DNA from: JBLXBZ01 sp048265185
Lineage (GTDB): Bacteria; Pseudomonadota; Alphaproteobacteria; Rhizobiales; Stappiaceae
Length of the DNA stretch: 64,000 nucleotides
Direction of reading: 5' to 3'
NCBI GenBank assembly: GCA_048265185.1
Contig: JBLXBZ010000004.1
Coordinates: 62,001-126,000, forward strand
In this document: positions 25,889-35,322 of the stretch, one piece after another
How positions within the stretch are numbered: the stretch's first letter is position 1
How the letters are laid out: the number at the start of each line of letters is the position of its first letter
The notes under the pieces: model-generated
Told to the model about the DNA's origin: nothing
Seen by the model: the letters and a program-made list of their open reading frames with translations, nothing else
The model's database searches: none
Program-made: the position numbers and the translations under genes

Positions 25889-27097
25889 ATGCTGAACGGC
25901 AAACGCATTCTCCTGATCATCAGCGGCGGGATCGCAGCCTATAAATCGCTGGAGCTGATCCGCCGTCTTCGCCAACGCGGCGCCAATGTGCGCACGGTCA
26001 TGAGCGCCGGCGCTTGCCAGTTTATCACCCCGCTGAGCGTCGGCGCGCTGAGCGGGGACAAGGTTTTCACCAAATTGTTCGACCGCGACGACGAGCACGA
26101 CGTGGGACACATCCGCCTCTCCCGTGAAGCGGATATGGTTGTGGTCGCGCCCGCCAGCGCCGATCTAATGGCGAAAATGGCCAACGGTCTGGCCAATGAT
26201 CTGCCAAGCGCCGTGCTTTTGGCCTGTGACAAACCCGTTCTTCTGGCCCCCGCCATGAACCCAATAATGTGGAACAACCCCGCAACCCGGCGGAACGCGG
26301 CGGCCCTATTGCAAGACGGGATTCGCTTCATAGGCCCCGCCGTGGGAGAAATGGCCGAACGCGGCGAAGCGGGCGTAGGGCGCATGGCCGAGCCCATGGA
26401 GATTTTAAACGCGATAGAGGCCCATTTCGCGCCAAAGCCGACGCCCCTCGCAGGGGCGCATGTGCTGATCACATCCGGACCGACCCACGAGCCGATAGAT
26501 CCGGTGCGCTATATCGCCAATCGCTCTTCAGGCAAACAAGGCCACGCCATCGCCGCCGCCGCCGCCAAAGCCGGCGCCCAGGTGACATTAATTAGCGGCC
26601 CTGTTTCAATCGCTCCCCCTGCAGGGGTGACATTGGTCCGCGTTGAAACGGCGCGGGAAATGCTGGCGGCGGTCCAATCCGCCCTGCCAGCGGATATAGC
26701 GATCATGGCCGCCGCCGTCGCCGATTGGCGCGCGGAGAGCGGTTCAGCGCAAAAGCTCAAGAAGGACGGATCCGGCGCGCCCCCTCCCCTTGTCTTGAGT
26801 GAAAATCCGGACATTCTGGCGACCATCGGCAATTTACGAATCGGCAGACCGAAGCTGGTGGTCGGCTTCGCGGCGGAGACCCAGAACCTGATCGAAAATG
26901 CTCAAGGAAAGCTGCGGCGCAAAGGCGCCGATCTAATCGTCGCCAATGACGTGAGCCACCAACATGGTGTCATGGGCGGCGACGACAACACCGTTCGCCT
27001 TGTCAGCGCCGCTGGCGTCGAAGAATGGCCCAAACTCACGAAAGACGAGGTCGCGGCGCGGCTAATTGACCACTTGCGCCAATTGGTTCGTCCTTGA
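25889..27097 (+). CDS. coaBC: Bifunctional phosphopantothenoylcysteine decarboxylase / phosphopantothenate-cysteine ligase
   Basis: CoaBC carries out two steps of coenzyme A synthesis. The CoaC half (about residues 1-185) has the flavoprotein N-terminus KRILLIISGGIAAYKSLELIRRL, the active-site His in DVGHIRLSREADMVVVAPASADLMAKMANG and PAMNPIMWNNPATRRN. The CoaB half starts ITSGPTHEPIDPVRYIANRSSGKQGHAIA and includes AAVADWRAE and KLKKDGS, where Lys forms the CTP site. The start at 25889 has AGGGG about eight bases upstream; an in-frame ATG 15 codons earlier lacks this. The 402-residue length is normal. Confidence 0.95.
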   Translation: MLNGKRILLIISGGIAAYKSLELIRRLRQRGANVRTVMSAGACQFITPLSVGALSGDKVFTKLFDRDDEHDVGHIRLSREADMVVVAPASADLMAKMANGLANDLPSAVLLACDKPVLLAPAMNPIMWNNPATRRNAAALLQDGIRFIGPAVGEMAERGEAGVGRMAEPMEILNAIEAHFAPKPTPLAGAHVLITSGPTHEPIDPVRYIANRSSGKQGHAIAAAAAKAGAQVTLISGPVSIAPPAGVTLVRVETAREMLAAVQSALPADIAIMAAAVADWRAESGSAQKLKKDGSGAPPPLVLSENPDILATIGNLRIGRPKLVVGFAAETQNLIENAQGKLRRKGADLIVANDVSHQHGVMGGDDNTVRLVSAAGVEEWPKLTKDEVAARLIDHLRQLVRP

Positions 27098-27133
27098 CCC
27101 GCCTTCCGGCCCATCCATATTGCAGCGCGGCGC

Positions 27134-27439
27134 CTATTCCGGCTGCGGGCCGTCGTAGCCCTCAATAACGATCATATCCGCAACGGAGGCGGGCTTTCGC
27201 AGCGCCAGCGCGCGCGCGTATTCCGGTGAATGATAGCACTCAAGCGCCAATTCATAAGTTGGAAACTCAATCACCACATTTCTGGCGCGCGCCGTTCCCT
27301 CAAGACATTCAAACGTCCCGCCGCGCACGATGAATCGCGCCTGATATTTGCTGAAGGCGGCGGCGTTTTCCGCCACATAAGCCTTATAGGCGTCCGGGTC
27401 AGTCACATCGACGCGGCCAATCCAATATCCTTTAGCCAT
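27134..27439 (-). CDS. DUF1330 family small protein
   Basis: A 101-residue dimeric ferredoxin-like alpha/beta barrel protein of the DUF1330 family. Start KGYWIGRVDVTDPDAYKAYVAENAAAF and later FIVRGGTFECLEG, NVVIEFPTYELALECYHSPEYARAL match family blocks closely. Members are common in alphaproteobacteria; the function is unknown. The ATG at 27439 has GGAGAG at ideal spacing; a longer frame upstream is not supported. It converges on coaBC, with 36 bp between stops. Confidence 0.9.
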   Translation of the reverse strand: MAKGYWIGRVDVTDPDAYKAYVAENAAAFSKYQARFIVRGGTFECLEGTARARNVVIEFPTYELALECYHSPEYARALALRKPASVADMIVIEGYDGPQPE

Positions 27440-27584
27440 TTCTCTCTCCTTATGTTTCATGAACAGGCCTAACGAGACTTTCTCCGCCTGTGGTTTCAAC
27501 CTCATAGCCAATGGTCGCGGTTAACGTGGCCTTAAAATGAACAGAATAGACTGGCGCATAATGGCGGGAAAATATTGAGGACCC

Positions 27585-29798
27585 ATGACCCGGCGCCCCA
27601 CGCGCAGACCGCGAATTGAGCCCAAATTGCATACGCCGCGTCGCAGAGCGCCCAAACTGCAGCTCGACGCTCCTGACCTCGACGCCCATGACGCGGCGGC
27701 GCGCGGCGGCGCTCGCGCGCGCAAAAAACCATCGCCTGCGAAAGCCGGGACAAAATCCGCGAACCGCGCTCAAGCCAAAGCTGGCGCCAGACGACGCAAG
27801 CCCGCACGAAAAAGATCCGGTAAGGGCGGCGGCTCCGGCTGGTTCTTGAAATTATTCAAACGCGCCGCCTATTGGGGACTGGTTCTCGGAATTTGGGCGA
27901 TGATCGCCGTTGTCGGCGTTTTAGGCTATTACGCCTCCTTTTTGCCGCCCACGTCTGAATGGAAAGTTCCCGCTCGCGCGCCTAATGTGCAGATTGTCTC
28001 CGCCGGCGGCGCGCTTATCGCCAATCGCGGCAACACCGGCGGCGAAGCGGTGCGCCTTGAACAATTGCCCCCCTATTTGCCCGAAGCGGTGATCGCGATT
28101 GAAGACCGGCGCTACCGCCTGCATTTTGGCGTCGACCCCATTGGCTTGCTGCGCGCCGTCTATGTCAATTATACTGCGGGGACGCTCGTTCAGGGCGGCT
28201 CGACCATCACTCAGCAACTGGCGAAAAATCTGTTTCTGGAGCCAGACAGAACACTGCGCCGCAAGATGCAGGAAGTGGTTTTATCGCTTTGGCTAGAAGC
28301 GCGTTATTCCAAGAATGAAATCTTGGAGATGTATCTCAATCGCGTCTATCTGGGCGCGGGCGCTTATGGCGTGGACGCGGCCGCCCGCCGTTACTTTGGC
28401 AAATCAGCCCGGCTGGTGACGCTGGCCGAGGCGGCGACCCTCGCCGGACTCCTGAAAGCGCCCACCCGCTACGCCCCCACCAATAATCCCGATCTGGCGC
28501 GGCGACGCGCGCAGGTCGTGCTCGCGGCGATGCATGACACCGGATTTATCTCTGCGAAAGAGGCTAAAAACGCGATCTCCTCCCCAGCGCAAGTCGTCTC
28601 CCACCACGCCACCGCCAGCGAAAACTACGCCGCCGATTGGATCATGGAGCAATTGCCCAGCTTCATCGGCTCAATCGACGAAGACGTCATCGTCGACACC
28701 ACCCTTGATCTGGACATGCAAAACGCGGCCGAAACCGTGCTGCGAAAAGCCTTGTCCGGCGAAGAGGGCCGCAAGCTTGACGTGCATCAAGGCGCCATCG
28801 TCACTCTGGACACGACAGGCGCGGTGAAAACCATGATCGGCGGAGTGAATTACGCCAAAAGCCAGTTCAACCGGGCGGTGAACGCCCACCGCCAACCCGG
28901 CTCCGCCTTCAAGCCATTCGTTTATCTGGCGGCGTTGGAAAATGGCATGACGCCCTCCACGATACGGGTGGACGAAGCAATTCGGCTCGGAAAATGGTCA
29001 CCCAAAAACTATACGAAAAAGCACTATGGCCCGGTTACGCTGACGCAGGCGCTGGCGCTTTCGCTCAACACCGTCGCCGCGCGCCTGACATATGAACTTG
29101 GCCCCAAACGCGTGATCGCCGCCGCCAAGCGTCTTGGCGTCACTTCCGTTTTGAAAAACAATTTATCGATTTCCCTCGGCACCTCGGAAGTCACCCCGTT
29201 GGAGATCACCGCCGCCTATGCGCCCTTCGCCAATGGCGGTTACGGTGTCGTGCCTCACGCCATCCGCCGCATACGCACCGTGAGCGGCAAAACCCTCTAC
29301 GCCCGGCGCGGCGACGGCCGCGGGCGCGTCATATCCCCTGACATTCTCGCCCAGATGAACGCCATGATGGCCGAAACGCTGCTTACCGGAACAGGCCGAA
29401 AAGCGCTTCTGCCCGGCCGTCCCGCCGGCGGTAAAACCGGCACCAGTCAGGACTTCCGCGACGCTTGGTTCATCGGCTACACAGGGGACCTAATCACCAC
29501 CGTCTGGCTTGGAAACGATAACAACTCACCGACCAAGCGCGCAACGGGCGGCTCGCTTCCCGCCAAAATCTGGCGCGACGTCATGCTGGCCGATCATGCG
29601 CGTTTGCCAGTGGTCAGCCTTCCCGGCGTCGCTCGCATGCCCGTTCAAACGGCCACGCCCAGCGCGCGCCCAAGCGGCGCCGTCCCCCGCCCCCCCGCAG
29701 CGCTTGACGCCGGAGGCGGCGGACGCCCGATCCCACCGCCGTCCGTAACCAACGGCGATGGGCCGATTGATCTGTTGAAGCAGATATTCGGCGGCTAA
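27585..29798 (+). CDS. Class A penicillin-binding protein (PBP1A family)
   Basis: A bifunctional murein synthase of 737 residues. A long basic Arg/Ala/Pro tail (about 1-90) is cytoplasmic, followed by one membrane helix (about 95-117). The glycosyltransferase (GT51) domain has the catalytic Glu173 in AIEDRRYRLHFGVDPIG and QGGSTITQQLAKNLFL. The transpeptidase domain has SxxK in PGSAFKPFVYL (about residue 438), SLN in LALSLNTVAARL, and KTGTSQDFRDAWFIGYT (about 615). The C-terminus is Pro/Ala/Gly-rich. GAGG precedes the ATG. An LpoA-like lipoprotein gene lies 1.8 kb upstream on the same strand, a plausible activator. Confidence 0.95.
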   Translation: MTRRPTRRPRIEPKLHTPRRRAPKLQLDAPDLDAHDAAARGGARARKKPSPAKAGTKSANRAQAKAGARRRKPARKRSGKGGGSGWFLKLFKRAAYWGLVLGIWAMIAVVGVLGYYASFLPPTSEWKVPARAPNVQIVSAGGALIANRGNTGGEAVRLEQLPPYLPEAVIAIEDRRYRLHFGVDPIGLLRAVYVNYTAGTLVQGGSTITQQLAKNLFLEPDRTLRRKMQEVVLSLWLEARYSKNEILEMYLNRVYLGAGAYGVDAAARRYFGKSARLVTLAEAATLAGLLKAPTRYAPTNNPDLARRRAQVVLAAMHDTGFISAKEAKNAISSPAQVVSHHATASENYAADWIMEQLPSFIGSIDEDVIVDTTLDLDMQNAAETVLRKALSGEEGRKLDVHQGAIVTLDTTGAVKTMIGGVNYAKSQFNRAVNAHRQPGSAFKPFVYLAALENGMTPSTIRVDEAIRLGKWSPKNYTKKHYGPVTLTQALALSLNTVAARLTYELGPKRVIAAAKRLGVTSVLKNNLSISLGTSEVTPLEITAAYAPFANGGYGVVPHAIRRIRTVSGKTLYARRGDGRGRVISPDILAQMNAMMAETLLTGTGRKALLPGRPAGGKTGTSQDFRDAWFIGYTGDLITTVWLGNDNNSPTKRATGGSLPAKIWRDVMLADHARLPVVSLPGVARMPVQTATPSARPSGAVPRPPAALDAGGGGRPIPPPSVTNGDGPIDLLKQIFGG

Positions 29799-29870
29799 TC
29801 TGTACGGCGGCGCATGGGCTTTGAGTTGCCAAACGTCTCTTTTTCAAACGTCTTTGTGGCCTGTGCGAAT

Positions 29871-31058
29871 CTAAACTTCGCGCGAACGCGTCATGGCGTA
29901 AAAAACCCCCAAAGCCGCCAGCCCGATAAAGGCCACAAAGAGCGAAAGCGGCAAACCGTCTTCCCCCAGCGTCGTGCTCACCGCAACGCCAATAATCGCC
30001 GCAAAGCTCATCTGCACGACGCCGCAAAGAGAAGACGCCGTACCCGCCATTCCGGGAAAGGGCATCAGCGCGCCCGCCTGCGCCTGCGGCAAGGTCAGCC
30101 CCACGCCGACCATATAGATCATCATCGGCGCGACCACAGCGAGCGGATGCGCAAGGGCGCTCAACACGCCGACAACCATCAAAACGCCGCCCAGCGCCAG
30201 ACATGAGACGCCAAGACCAATGGTGAACTCCGCGCCGCGCCTGGGGCCGGTGCGCTGACCGATCAAGGTTCCAACAACATAAGCTCCAGCGCAAACCCCA
30301 AAGGAAACGCCGAAAAGAATAGGCGTTTGCCCATAAACGTCCTGCAAGACGAAAGACGAGCCGGAGATAAACGCGAAAAGGCCGCCATAAGTCAGGGCGA
30401 TCAGGGCAAGAAAGCCCCGAAAATTGCGATTTTTCAAGAGGTCAGCGAAGTTGCGAAAAATCGCGACCAAGGAAAACGGCGACGTTTCGCGCTGACGCAA
30501 AGTTTCCGGCAAGCCTTTGCCGATGGAGAAAAGAAGAAAAACGCCAAAGCCGACGCACACGAAAAACACCGCGCGCCACCCAGCGCTCGCAGCGATAACC
30601 CCGCCAAAAAATGGCGCAATAGCCGGCACAAGCCCCATGATCGACCCCATGCGCGCCAGCTCCTGCCCCGCCCGCTGCCCCTCATAAAGATCCCGCACGA
30701 CCGCGCGCGCCAAAACAATGGGGGCGGCCGCGCCGAGCGCCTGAAAGAACCGCGCGACAATAAGAAGATCTATCGTCTGCGCGAAAGCGCACCCCAAACT
30801 TGAAATCATATAAAGCGCGACGCCGCCAAGCAGAACGGGACGACGCCCGATTCGATCCGCCATTGGTCCATAAAAAATTTGGCCAAACGCGAATCCGATC
30901 AGAAAAACCGATAAAGTCAGCTGGGTGGCTTCATTGGTCGCGCCCGTGTCCCGCATGATTTGCGGCAGCGCCGCCAAATACATATCCGTCGACAACGGGC
31001 CAAGCGCCGTCAGCGCGGCGAGAAGCCCGGTCAACGCCCAAGTGTTTGGCTTCAGCAT
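29871..31058 (-). CDS. Bcr/CflA family multidrug efflux MFS transporter
   Basis: A drug/H+ antiporter of the DHA1 group with 12 predicted helices and 395 residues. Helix 1 has LTGLLAALTALGPLSTDMYLAALPQI (the Bcr/CflA opening LTALGPLSTDMYLPALP), loop 2-3 has GQIFYGPMADRIGRRPVLLGGVALY (motif A, GxxxDRxGRRP), and helix 4 has RFFQALGAAAPIVLARAVVRDL, typical of the subfamily. Start 31058 is chosen from the family opening and an AGGA ahead of it. The frame upstream encodes an unlikely hydrophilic leader. It converges on the PBP1A gene. Substrates cannot be told. Confidence 0.92.
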   Translation of the reverse strand: MLKPNTWALTGLLAALTALGPLSTDMYLAALPQIMRDTGATNEATQLTLSVFLIGFAFGQIFYGPMADRIGRRPVLLGGVALYMISSLGCAFAQTIDLLIVARFFQALGAAAPIVLARAVVRDLYEGQRAGQELARMGSIMGLVPAIAPFFGGVIAASAGWRAVFFVCVGFGVFLLFSIGKGLPETLRQRETSPFSLVAIFRNFADLLKNRNFRGFLALIALTYGGLFAFISGSSFVLQDVYGQTPILFGVSFGVCAGAYVVGTLIGQRTGPRRGAEFTIGLGVSCLALGGVLMVVGVLSALAHPLAVVAPMMIYMVGVGLTLPQAQAGALMPFPGMAGTASSLCGVVQMSFAAIIGVAVSTTLGEDGLPLSLFVAFIGLAALGVFYAMTRSREV

Positions 31059-31096
31059 GAGTGCATCCTTTGATCCGGCCGTTTTACACGCGCCAA

Positions 31097-31852
31097 CTAT
31101 CCGTAACAATGAAGATGAGCGCCGTGGGTTCGCAGCCACTCTCGGGCCAAATCCGTTTGCGGCGCCAACTGACGACACAAGGTCCAAAACTGTGGACCAT
31201 GGTTCATTTGCGCCAAATGCGCCACTTCATGAGCCGCCACATAGTCAAGAATATCCGGCGGCGCCAGCACCAATCTCCATGAAAACGACAACCGCCCATT
31301 AGAGGCGCAAGAACCCCAGCGGCTGCGCGTGTCGCGAACGGAAATGCCTGTAGGCGCTTTCCCCAAAGCGCGCGCGTGCCGCGCCACCGCCGCTTCCAGA
31401 TCAAAAAGCGCTTGCTGCTTCAGCCATTTCTCCAATTTGCGCGCCAGATGCGCCTCGTCGCCCGGAACGACGATCTCACGCACGCCGTCCGTCGCCTCGC
31501 GCGCCTCAACCAGACCTCTAAGCTTTCCCGACAATGCGATCCTGTGCTCCACCCCGCGAAGGGGCGCCAAACCACCCACCATGAACGCGCGCGCTTGCGG
31601 GCGTTTGGCCAGACGCTCCGCCAGCCAATCGCTGTGGCTTTGAACAAAGCCACAGGCGCGCGCCAGCGTTCCCCCTTTGGGCACAGTCACAACTGGCGTC
31701 GACGCGCCAACCGGCAAACGTAACAAATACCGCTTCGCCCTAGGGTTACGCTTGATTTTCACCTGAATGGACGCCTCCCCGGCCACAACGTCAATAGTGT
31801 CCGGCCACGCCGTTTCACTGGACTTTCGGGAAAAAAGCGTTCGAGCTCTCAT
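31097..31852 (-). CDS. M48-type YgjP-like metallopeptidase
   Basis: A 251-residue SprT/YgjP-like zinc protease (DUF45). The zinc site is VAAHEVAHLAQMNHGPQFWTL, with HExxH and the third ligand His following, and the SRWGSCASNGRLSFSWRLVLAP stretch is the hallmark preceding it. The N-terminal half is basic and less conserved. The start overlaps the end of the E1-like gene by 4 bp (ATGA-type overlap), so they are translationally coupled. The cellular substrate is unknown. Confidence 0.9.
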   Translation of the reverse strand: MRARTLFSRKSSETAWPDTIDVVAGEASIQVKIKRNPRAKRYLLRLPVGASTPVVTVPKGGTLARACGFVQSHSDWLAERLAKRPQARAFMVGGLAPLRGVEHRIALSGKLRGLVEAREATDGVREIVVPGDEAHLARKLEKWLKQQALFDLEAAVARHARALGKAPTGISVRDTRSRWGSCASNGRLSFSWRLVLAPPDILDYVAAHEVAHLAQMNHGPQFWTLCRQLAPQTDLAREWLRTHGAHLHCYG

Positions 31853-32667
31853 GAAGCTTCATGTTCGCGAGCGACCAGATCGGCGAACCTCAGAGGAGCC
31901 TCTCCGGTAAGCGGATTTTTCGCCGACCACTTATAGCCAATCGTTTCAAACCGCATTGATTTTGCGTCAAACATCAGCAGGCGCCCCAGCAAGCCTTCGC
32001 CAAAGCCGACAATTTCCTTAATCGCCTCCAGCGCCTGCAGCGCGCCCATCGTTCCGGCGAGGGCGCCAAGAACGCCAGCCTCCGCGCAGCTCGGCAGCAA
32101 GCCTTCCGGCGGCTTTTTGGGAAACAGGCAGCGATAACTGGGGTTCCACGCGCCCTCCGCCCCCCGCTCATAGGGCTTCAGCAACGTCAGAGACCCGTCA
32201 AACGTTCCAAGCGCCGCGTTGACCAAAGGCTTGCTCGCATAAAAACAAACGTCGGAAACCAGATAACGGGTTGCGAAATTATCCGAGCCGTCAATCACCA
32301 GATCATATCGAGAGACCAGCGACATGGCGTTCTGGGACGTCAGGCGCACGGGGTGCGGCTCCACCTTCACATGTGGATTGAGCCGCGAAATCGCCAAAGC
32401 GGCGCTCGCGACTTTCGGCTCTCCGAGCTGTTCGGTGTCATGAATGACCTGCCGCTGAAGATTCGATAAAGACACGGTGTCGTCATCGACGATCCCCAGC
32501 GTTCCAACTCCCGCCGCGGCCAGATATTGCAACACCGGCGCGCCAAGCCCTCCAGCTCCCAGCACCAAAACCCGCGCGGCTTTTAATTTTTGCTGACCGG
32601 GGCCGCCAACGTCGCGCAAGACGATATGACGCGCGTAACGTTCCAATTCAGCGGAGCTAAGGCTCAT
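31849..32667 (-). CDS. MoeB/ThiF-like E1 adenylyltransferase
   Basis: An E1-type enzyme that adenylates the C-terminal Gly of a small ubiquitin-like sulfur carrier (MoaD, ThiS or CysO-like). The Rossmann core is GAGGLGAPVLQYLAAAGVGTLGIVDDDTVSLSNLQRQVIH, with the Arg-finger segment conserved, and later DGSDNFATRYLVSDVC and SCAEAGVLGALAGTMGALQALEAIKEI. The 272-residue protein keeps only one Cys in YRCLFPKKPPEG and has none in the C-terminal part, so the four-Cys zinc site of E. coli MoeB seems lost. Overlaps the next gene by 4 bp. Which carrier it serves is not shown. Confidence 0.88.
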   Translation of the reverse strand: MSLSSAELERYARHIVLRDVGGPGQQKLKAARVLVLGAGGLGAPVLQYLAAAGVGTLGIVDDDTVSLSNLQRQVIHDTEQLGEPKVASAALAISRLNPHVKVEPHPVRLTSQNAMSLVSRYDLVIDGSDNFATRYLVSDVCFYASKPLVNAALGTFDGSLTLLKPYERGAEGAWNPSYRCLFPKKPPEGLLPSCAEAGVLGALAGTMGALQALEAIKEIVGFGEGLLGRLLMFDAKSMRFETIGYKWSAKNPLTGEAPLRFADLVAREHEAS

Positions 32668-32676
32668 GAGAATGTC

Positions 32677-33744
32677 CTAACCAAGTAAACGTCCCACCAG
32701 TTTCGCCGTGTAATCAACCATGGGAATAATCCGGGCGTAATTCAGCCGAGTCGGGCCAATTACCCCCAAAACCCCGACAATGCGTTGTTCGCTATCGCGA
32801 TAAGGCGAGACGATCAAGGAAGAGCCGGACAAAGAAAACAGATTATTTTCCGAGCCTATAAAAATTCGCACCCCATCGCCTTGCTCCGCAAGACCAAGCA
32901 ACTGGATAAGATCCCGCTTGTTCTCCAGATCGTCGAACAACAGGCGAATGCGCTCTAGCTCCCCCGCGGCCTCCAGATCCGTCAGAAGATTGGACCTGCC
33001 GCGCACGATCAACGTTCCCGGATCATCCTGGCTGCCTCCCCATGTGGCGATGCCGTCTTCAACCAGCTTGGCGGTTAGACGGTCCAGTTCCGCCTGATTA
33101 TCCGTGCGCTGACGCTCCAGTTCCTGCCGAACCTCCGACAAGGTTCTCCCGCGAATGAGGCTTGTCAGATAATTCGACGCCTCGATCAGGGCCGAGCTGG
33201 GCAACCCCGCCGGCAAATCGATAATCCGGTTCTCCACGGAGCCTTCCTCCGCCACCAGAACCACAAGCGCCTTCAACGGCTCGATGCGCACGAACTCCAC
33301 GTGGCGCAAGCGAATGTCCGTTTTATGAGTCAACACCACCCCCGCGCCGCGCGAAAGGCCGGAAAGCATCTGGCTCGCCTCGGTCAAAACTTGCTCCGGC
33401 GTGCGTTCGCGGCGCTGAGCCCGCACCTGAACCTCGATCCGCTCGCGCTCTTCACGGGTCAAATCCCCCACTTCCAGCAGCGCGTCGACGAAAAACCGTA
33501 ACCCCCCCTCGGTGGGCATTCTGCCTGCCGACGTATGGGGCGAATAGAGCAACCCCAAATGCTCCAGATCCGCCATAACATTGCGGATGGAGGCGGGAGA
33601 CAACTGAACCGAGAGCATACGCGCCAGATTTCGCGACCCCACCGGCTCGCCCGTATCCAAATAGCTCTCGACGATAGATCGAAAAATTTCTCTTGAGCGC
33701 TGATCCAGCTCGCTCAAACTGACCGATGGCGCGCCAATATTCAC
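32677..33744 (-). CDS. hrcA: Heat-inducible transcription repressor HrcA
   Basis: HrcA represses chaperonin operons by binding CIRCE. The 355-residue protein begins with the winged helix LDQRSREIFRSIVESYLDTGEPVGSRNLARML, LSPASIRNVMADLEHLGLLYSPHTSAGRMPTEGGLRFFVD, characteristic of the family. The central domain (about 110-330) has LTHKTDIRLRHVEFVRIEPLKALVVLV and a C-terminal VIGPTRLNYARIIPMVDYTA. It is divergent from rph, the classic alphaproteobacterial arrangement hrcA<>rph-rdgB-hemW. No CIRCE element was recognised in this window. Confidence 0.96.
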   Translation of the reverse strand: MNIGAPSVSLSELDQRSREIFRSIVESYLDTGEPVGSRNLARMLSVQLSPASIRNVMADLEHLGLLYSPHTSAGRMPTEGGLRFFVDALLEVGDLTREERERIEVQVRAQRRERTPEQVLTEASQMLSGLSRGAGVVLTHKTDIRLRHVEFVRIEPLKALVVLVAEEGSVENRIIDLPAGLPSSALIEASNYLTSLIRGRTLSEVRQELERQRTDNQAELDRLTAKLVEDGIATWGGSQDDPGTLIVRGRSNLLTDLEAAGELERIRLLFDDLENKRDLIQLLGLAEQGDGVRIFIGSENNLFSLSGSSLIVSPYRDSEQRIVGVLGVIGPTRLNYARIIPMVDYTAKLVGRLLG

Positions 33745-33944
33745 CCGAACCTCACTCCAAAATCATTACGCTGATTTGAACCGTTGCATTTGCGCCTATG
33801 ATAGAGACTATCGTGCGAGATTTAAGAGGTAAATTGCACTGTTTTAAAAACGGGCCTTTACGCCTGACGCGCCCCAGCGCTAAAAGGCGGCGACGAACAT
33901 GGATCAAAGCGGTTTGAAACGCCGATTAAATGAAAGGGACAGGA

Positions 33945-34658
33945 ATGCGACCGTCCAAACGAGCTCCTGATGAATTGCGCTCCGTCACTCTTGAACGGCA
34001 AGTGTCAAAACACGCTGAAGGGTCCTGCCTAGTGAAATTCGGCGACACCCATGTGCTGTGCACCGCCTCCCTTGAAGAACGGATTCCGCCATGGCTGCGC
34101 GGCCAGAACAAAGGCTGGGTTACGGCGGAATACGGCATGTTGCCCCGGGCGACCGGAGAACGCATGCGCCGGGAAGCCTCCGCCGGAAAACAATCCGGCC
34201 GGACGCAGGAAATTCAGCGCCTGATCGGGCGTTCTTTGCGCGCCGTCGTGGATTTGAAAGCACTGGGAGAGCGCCAGATTTCCGTAGACTGCGACGTCAT
34301 TCAAGCCGATGGCGGCACACGCACCGCGGCCATCACCGGCGCATGGGTCGCGCTCCATGATTGCCTGAGCTGGATGAAGGCGCGGGACATGATCACCGCT
34401 CCCGTATTGACGGACCAGATCGCCGCCATTTCTTGTGGCATCTACAACGGAACGCCTGTTCTTGACCTTGATTACGCAGAAGATTCTCAAGCGGAGACCG
34501 ATGCGAATTTCGTCATGACCGGTTCTGGCGGAATTGTTGAAATTCAAGGCACTGCGGAAGGCGCTCCATTCTCGGAAGACGAATTCCAACAGCTTTTGGG
34601 CCTCGCCAAAGGCGGCGTTGGTCGTCTCGTTGATTTACAAAAAATGGCGATCGCGTAA
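33945..34658 (+). CDS. rph: Ribonuclease PH
   Basis: RNase PH is the phosphorolytic 3'-to-5' exonuclease that trims tRNA 3' ends. The 237-residue protein opens MRPSKRAPDELRSVTLERQV, followed by EGSCLVKFGDTHVLCTASLEERIPPWLRG and GWVTAEYGMLPRATGERMRREA, then RSLRAVVDLKALGERQISVDCDVIQADGGTRTAAITGA, the phosphate site. The ATG at 33945 is chosen because AGGGACAGGA ends right before it. It is followed by rdgB with a 43-bp gap. Confidence 0.97.
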   Translation: MRPSKRAPDELRSVTLERQVSKHAEGSCLVKFGDTHVLCTASLEERIPPWLRGQNKGWVTAEYGMLPRATGERMRREASAGKQSGRTQEIQRLIGRSLRAVVDLKALGERQISVDCDVIQADGGTRTAAITGAWVALHDCLSWMKARDMITAPVLTDQIAAISCGIYNGTPVLDLDYAEDSQAETDANFVMTGSGGIVEIQGTAEGAPFSEDEFQQLLGLAKGGVGRLVDLQKMAIA

Positions 34659-34701
34659 AATTTCGCCATCCAAAGACGTCACCAAGAAGGATCAAGCGTT
34701 C

Positions 34702-35322
34702 TTGTCTGAGAAATATCTGGAACCAGGAAAGCTATGTCTGGCGACTCATAACAAGGGAAAGCTGCGCGAAATTCGCGAAATAATGGCTCCTTTTGGATTT
34801 GAGGTGGCGTCGGCGGCGGAGCTTGATCTGCCGGAGCCGGAAGAGACCGGTTCGACCTTTGAAGCCAACGCCGAGCTGAAAGCTCTCGCCGCGGCCAAGG
34901 CCAGCGGTTTGCCGTCTCTCGCTGACGACAGCGGCTTTTGCGTTGAGGCTCTGGACGGGGCGCCGGGGATTTATTCCGCGCGCTGGGCCGGGCCGGACAA
35001 GGACTTCAACATGGCCATGCGCCGTATTGAAGAAAAGCTGCAATCACTGGGCGCCCAAACGCCGCAACAGCGCCAAAGCTCCTTCGTGTCGGTTCTATGT
35101 CTGACGTGGCCGAATGGAGAGAGCCGGGTGTTTCGCGGCGAAGTTTTCGGGACGATGGTTTGGCCGCCGCGCGGCGATCAAGGCTTCGGTTATGACCCGA
35201 TATTCTTGCCCAAAGGCGAGACAAGAACTTATGGGGAAATGCCCTCTATGGAAAAAAACGCAACCTCCCATCGCGCCATCGCCTTCAGCAAATTCAAAGC
35301 GGCGTGCATCGGCAAACAATGA
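34702..35322 (+). CDS. rdgB: RdgB/HAM1 family XTP/dITP diphosphatase
   Basis: The enzyme hydrolyses ITP, XTP and dITP to prevent their incorporation into nucleic acids. The core starts LCLATHNKGKLREIREIMAPFGFEV and includes LPEPEETGSTFEANAELKALAAAKASGLPSLADDSGFCVEALDGAPGIYSARWAGPD, then GDQGFGYDPIFLP and SHRAIAF, all diagnostic. A TTG at 34702 is proposed as start because AGAAGGA lies about ten bases upstream and it gives 206 residues, the usual length. The first in-frame ATG (34534) lies inside rph and would add 56 foreign residues. The stop overlaps the hemW start. Confidence 0.92.
   Translation: MSEKYLEPGKLCLATHNKGKLREIREIMAPFGFEVASAAELDLPEPEETGSTFEANAELKALAAAKASGLPSLADDSGFCVEALDGAPGIYSARWAGPDKDFNMAMRRIEEKLQSLGAQTPQQRQSSFVSVLCLTWPNGESRVFRGEVFGTMVWPPRGDQGFGYDPIFLPKGETRTYGEMPSMEKNATSHRAIAFSKFKAACIGKQ

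Noticed and set aside
33745..33944. Search for a CIRCE element (TTAGCACTC-N9-GAGTGCTAA) by hrcA and dnaK
   Set aside because: No match seen by eye in either upstream region.
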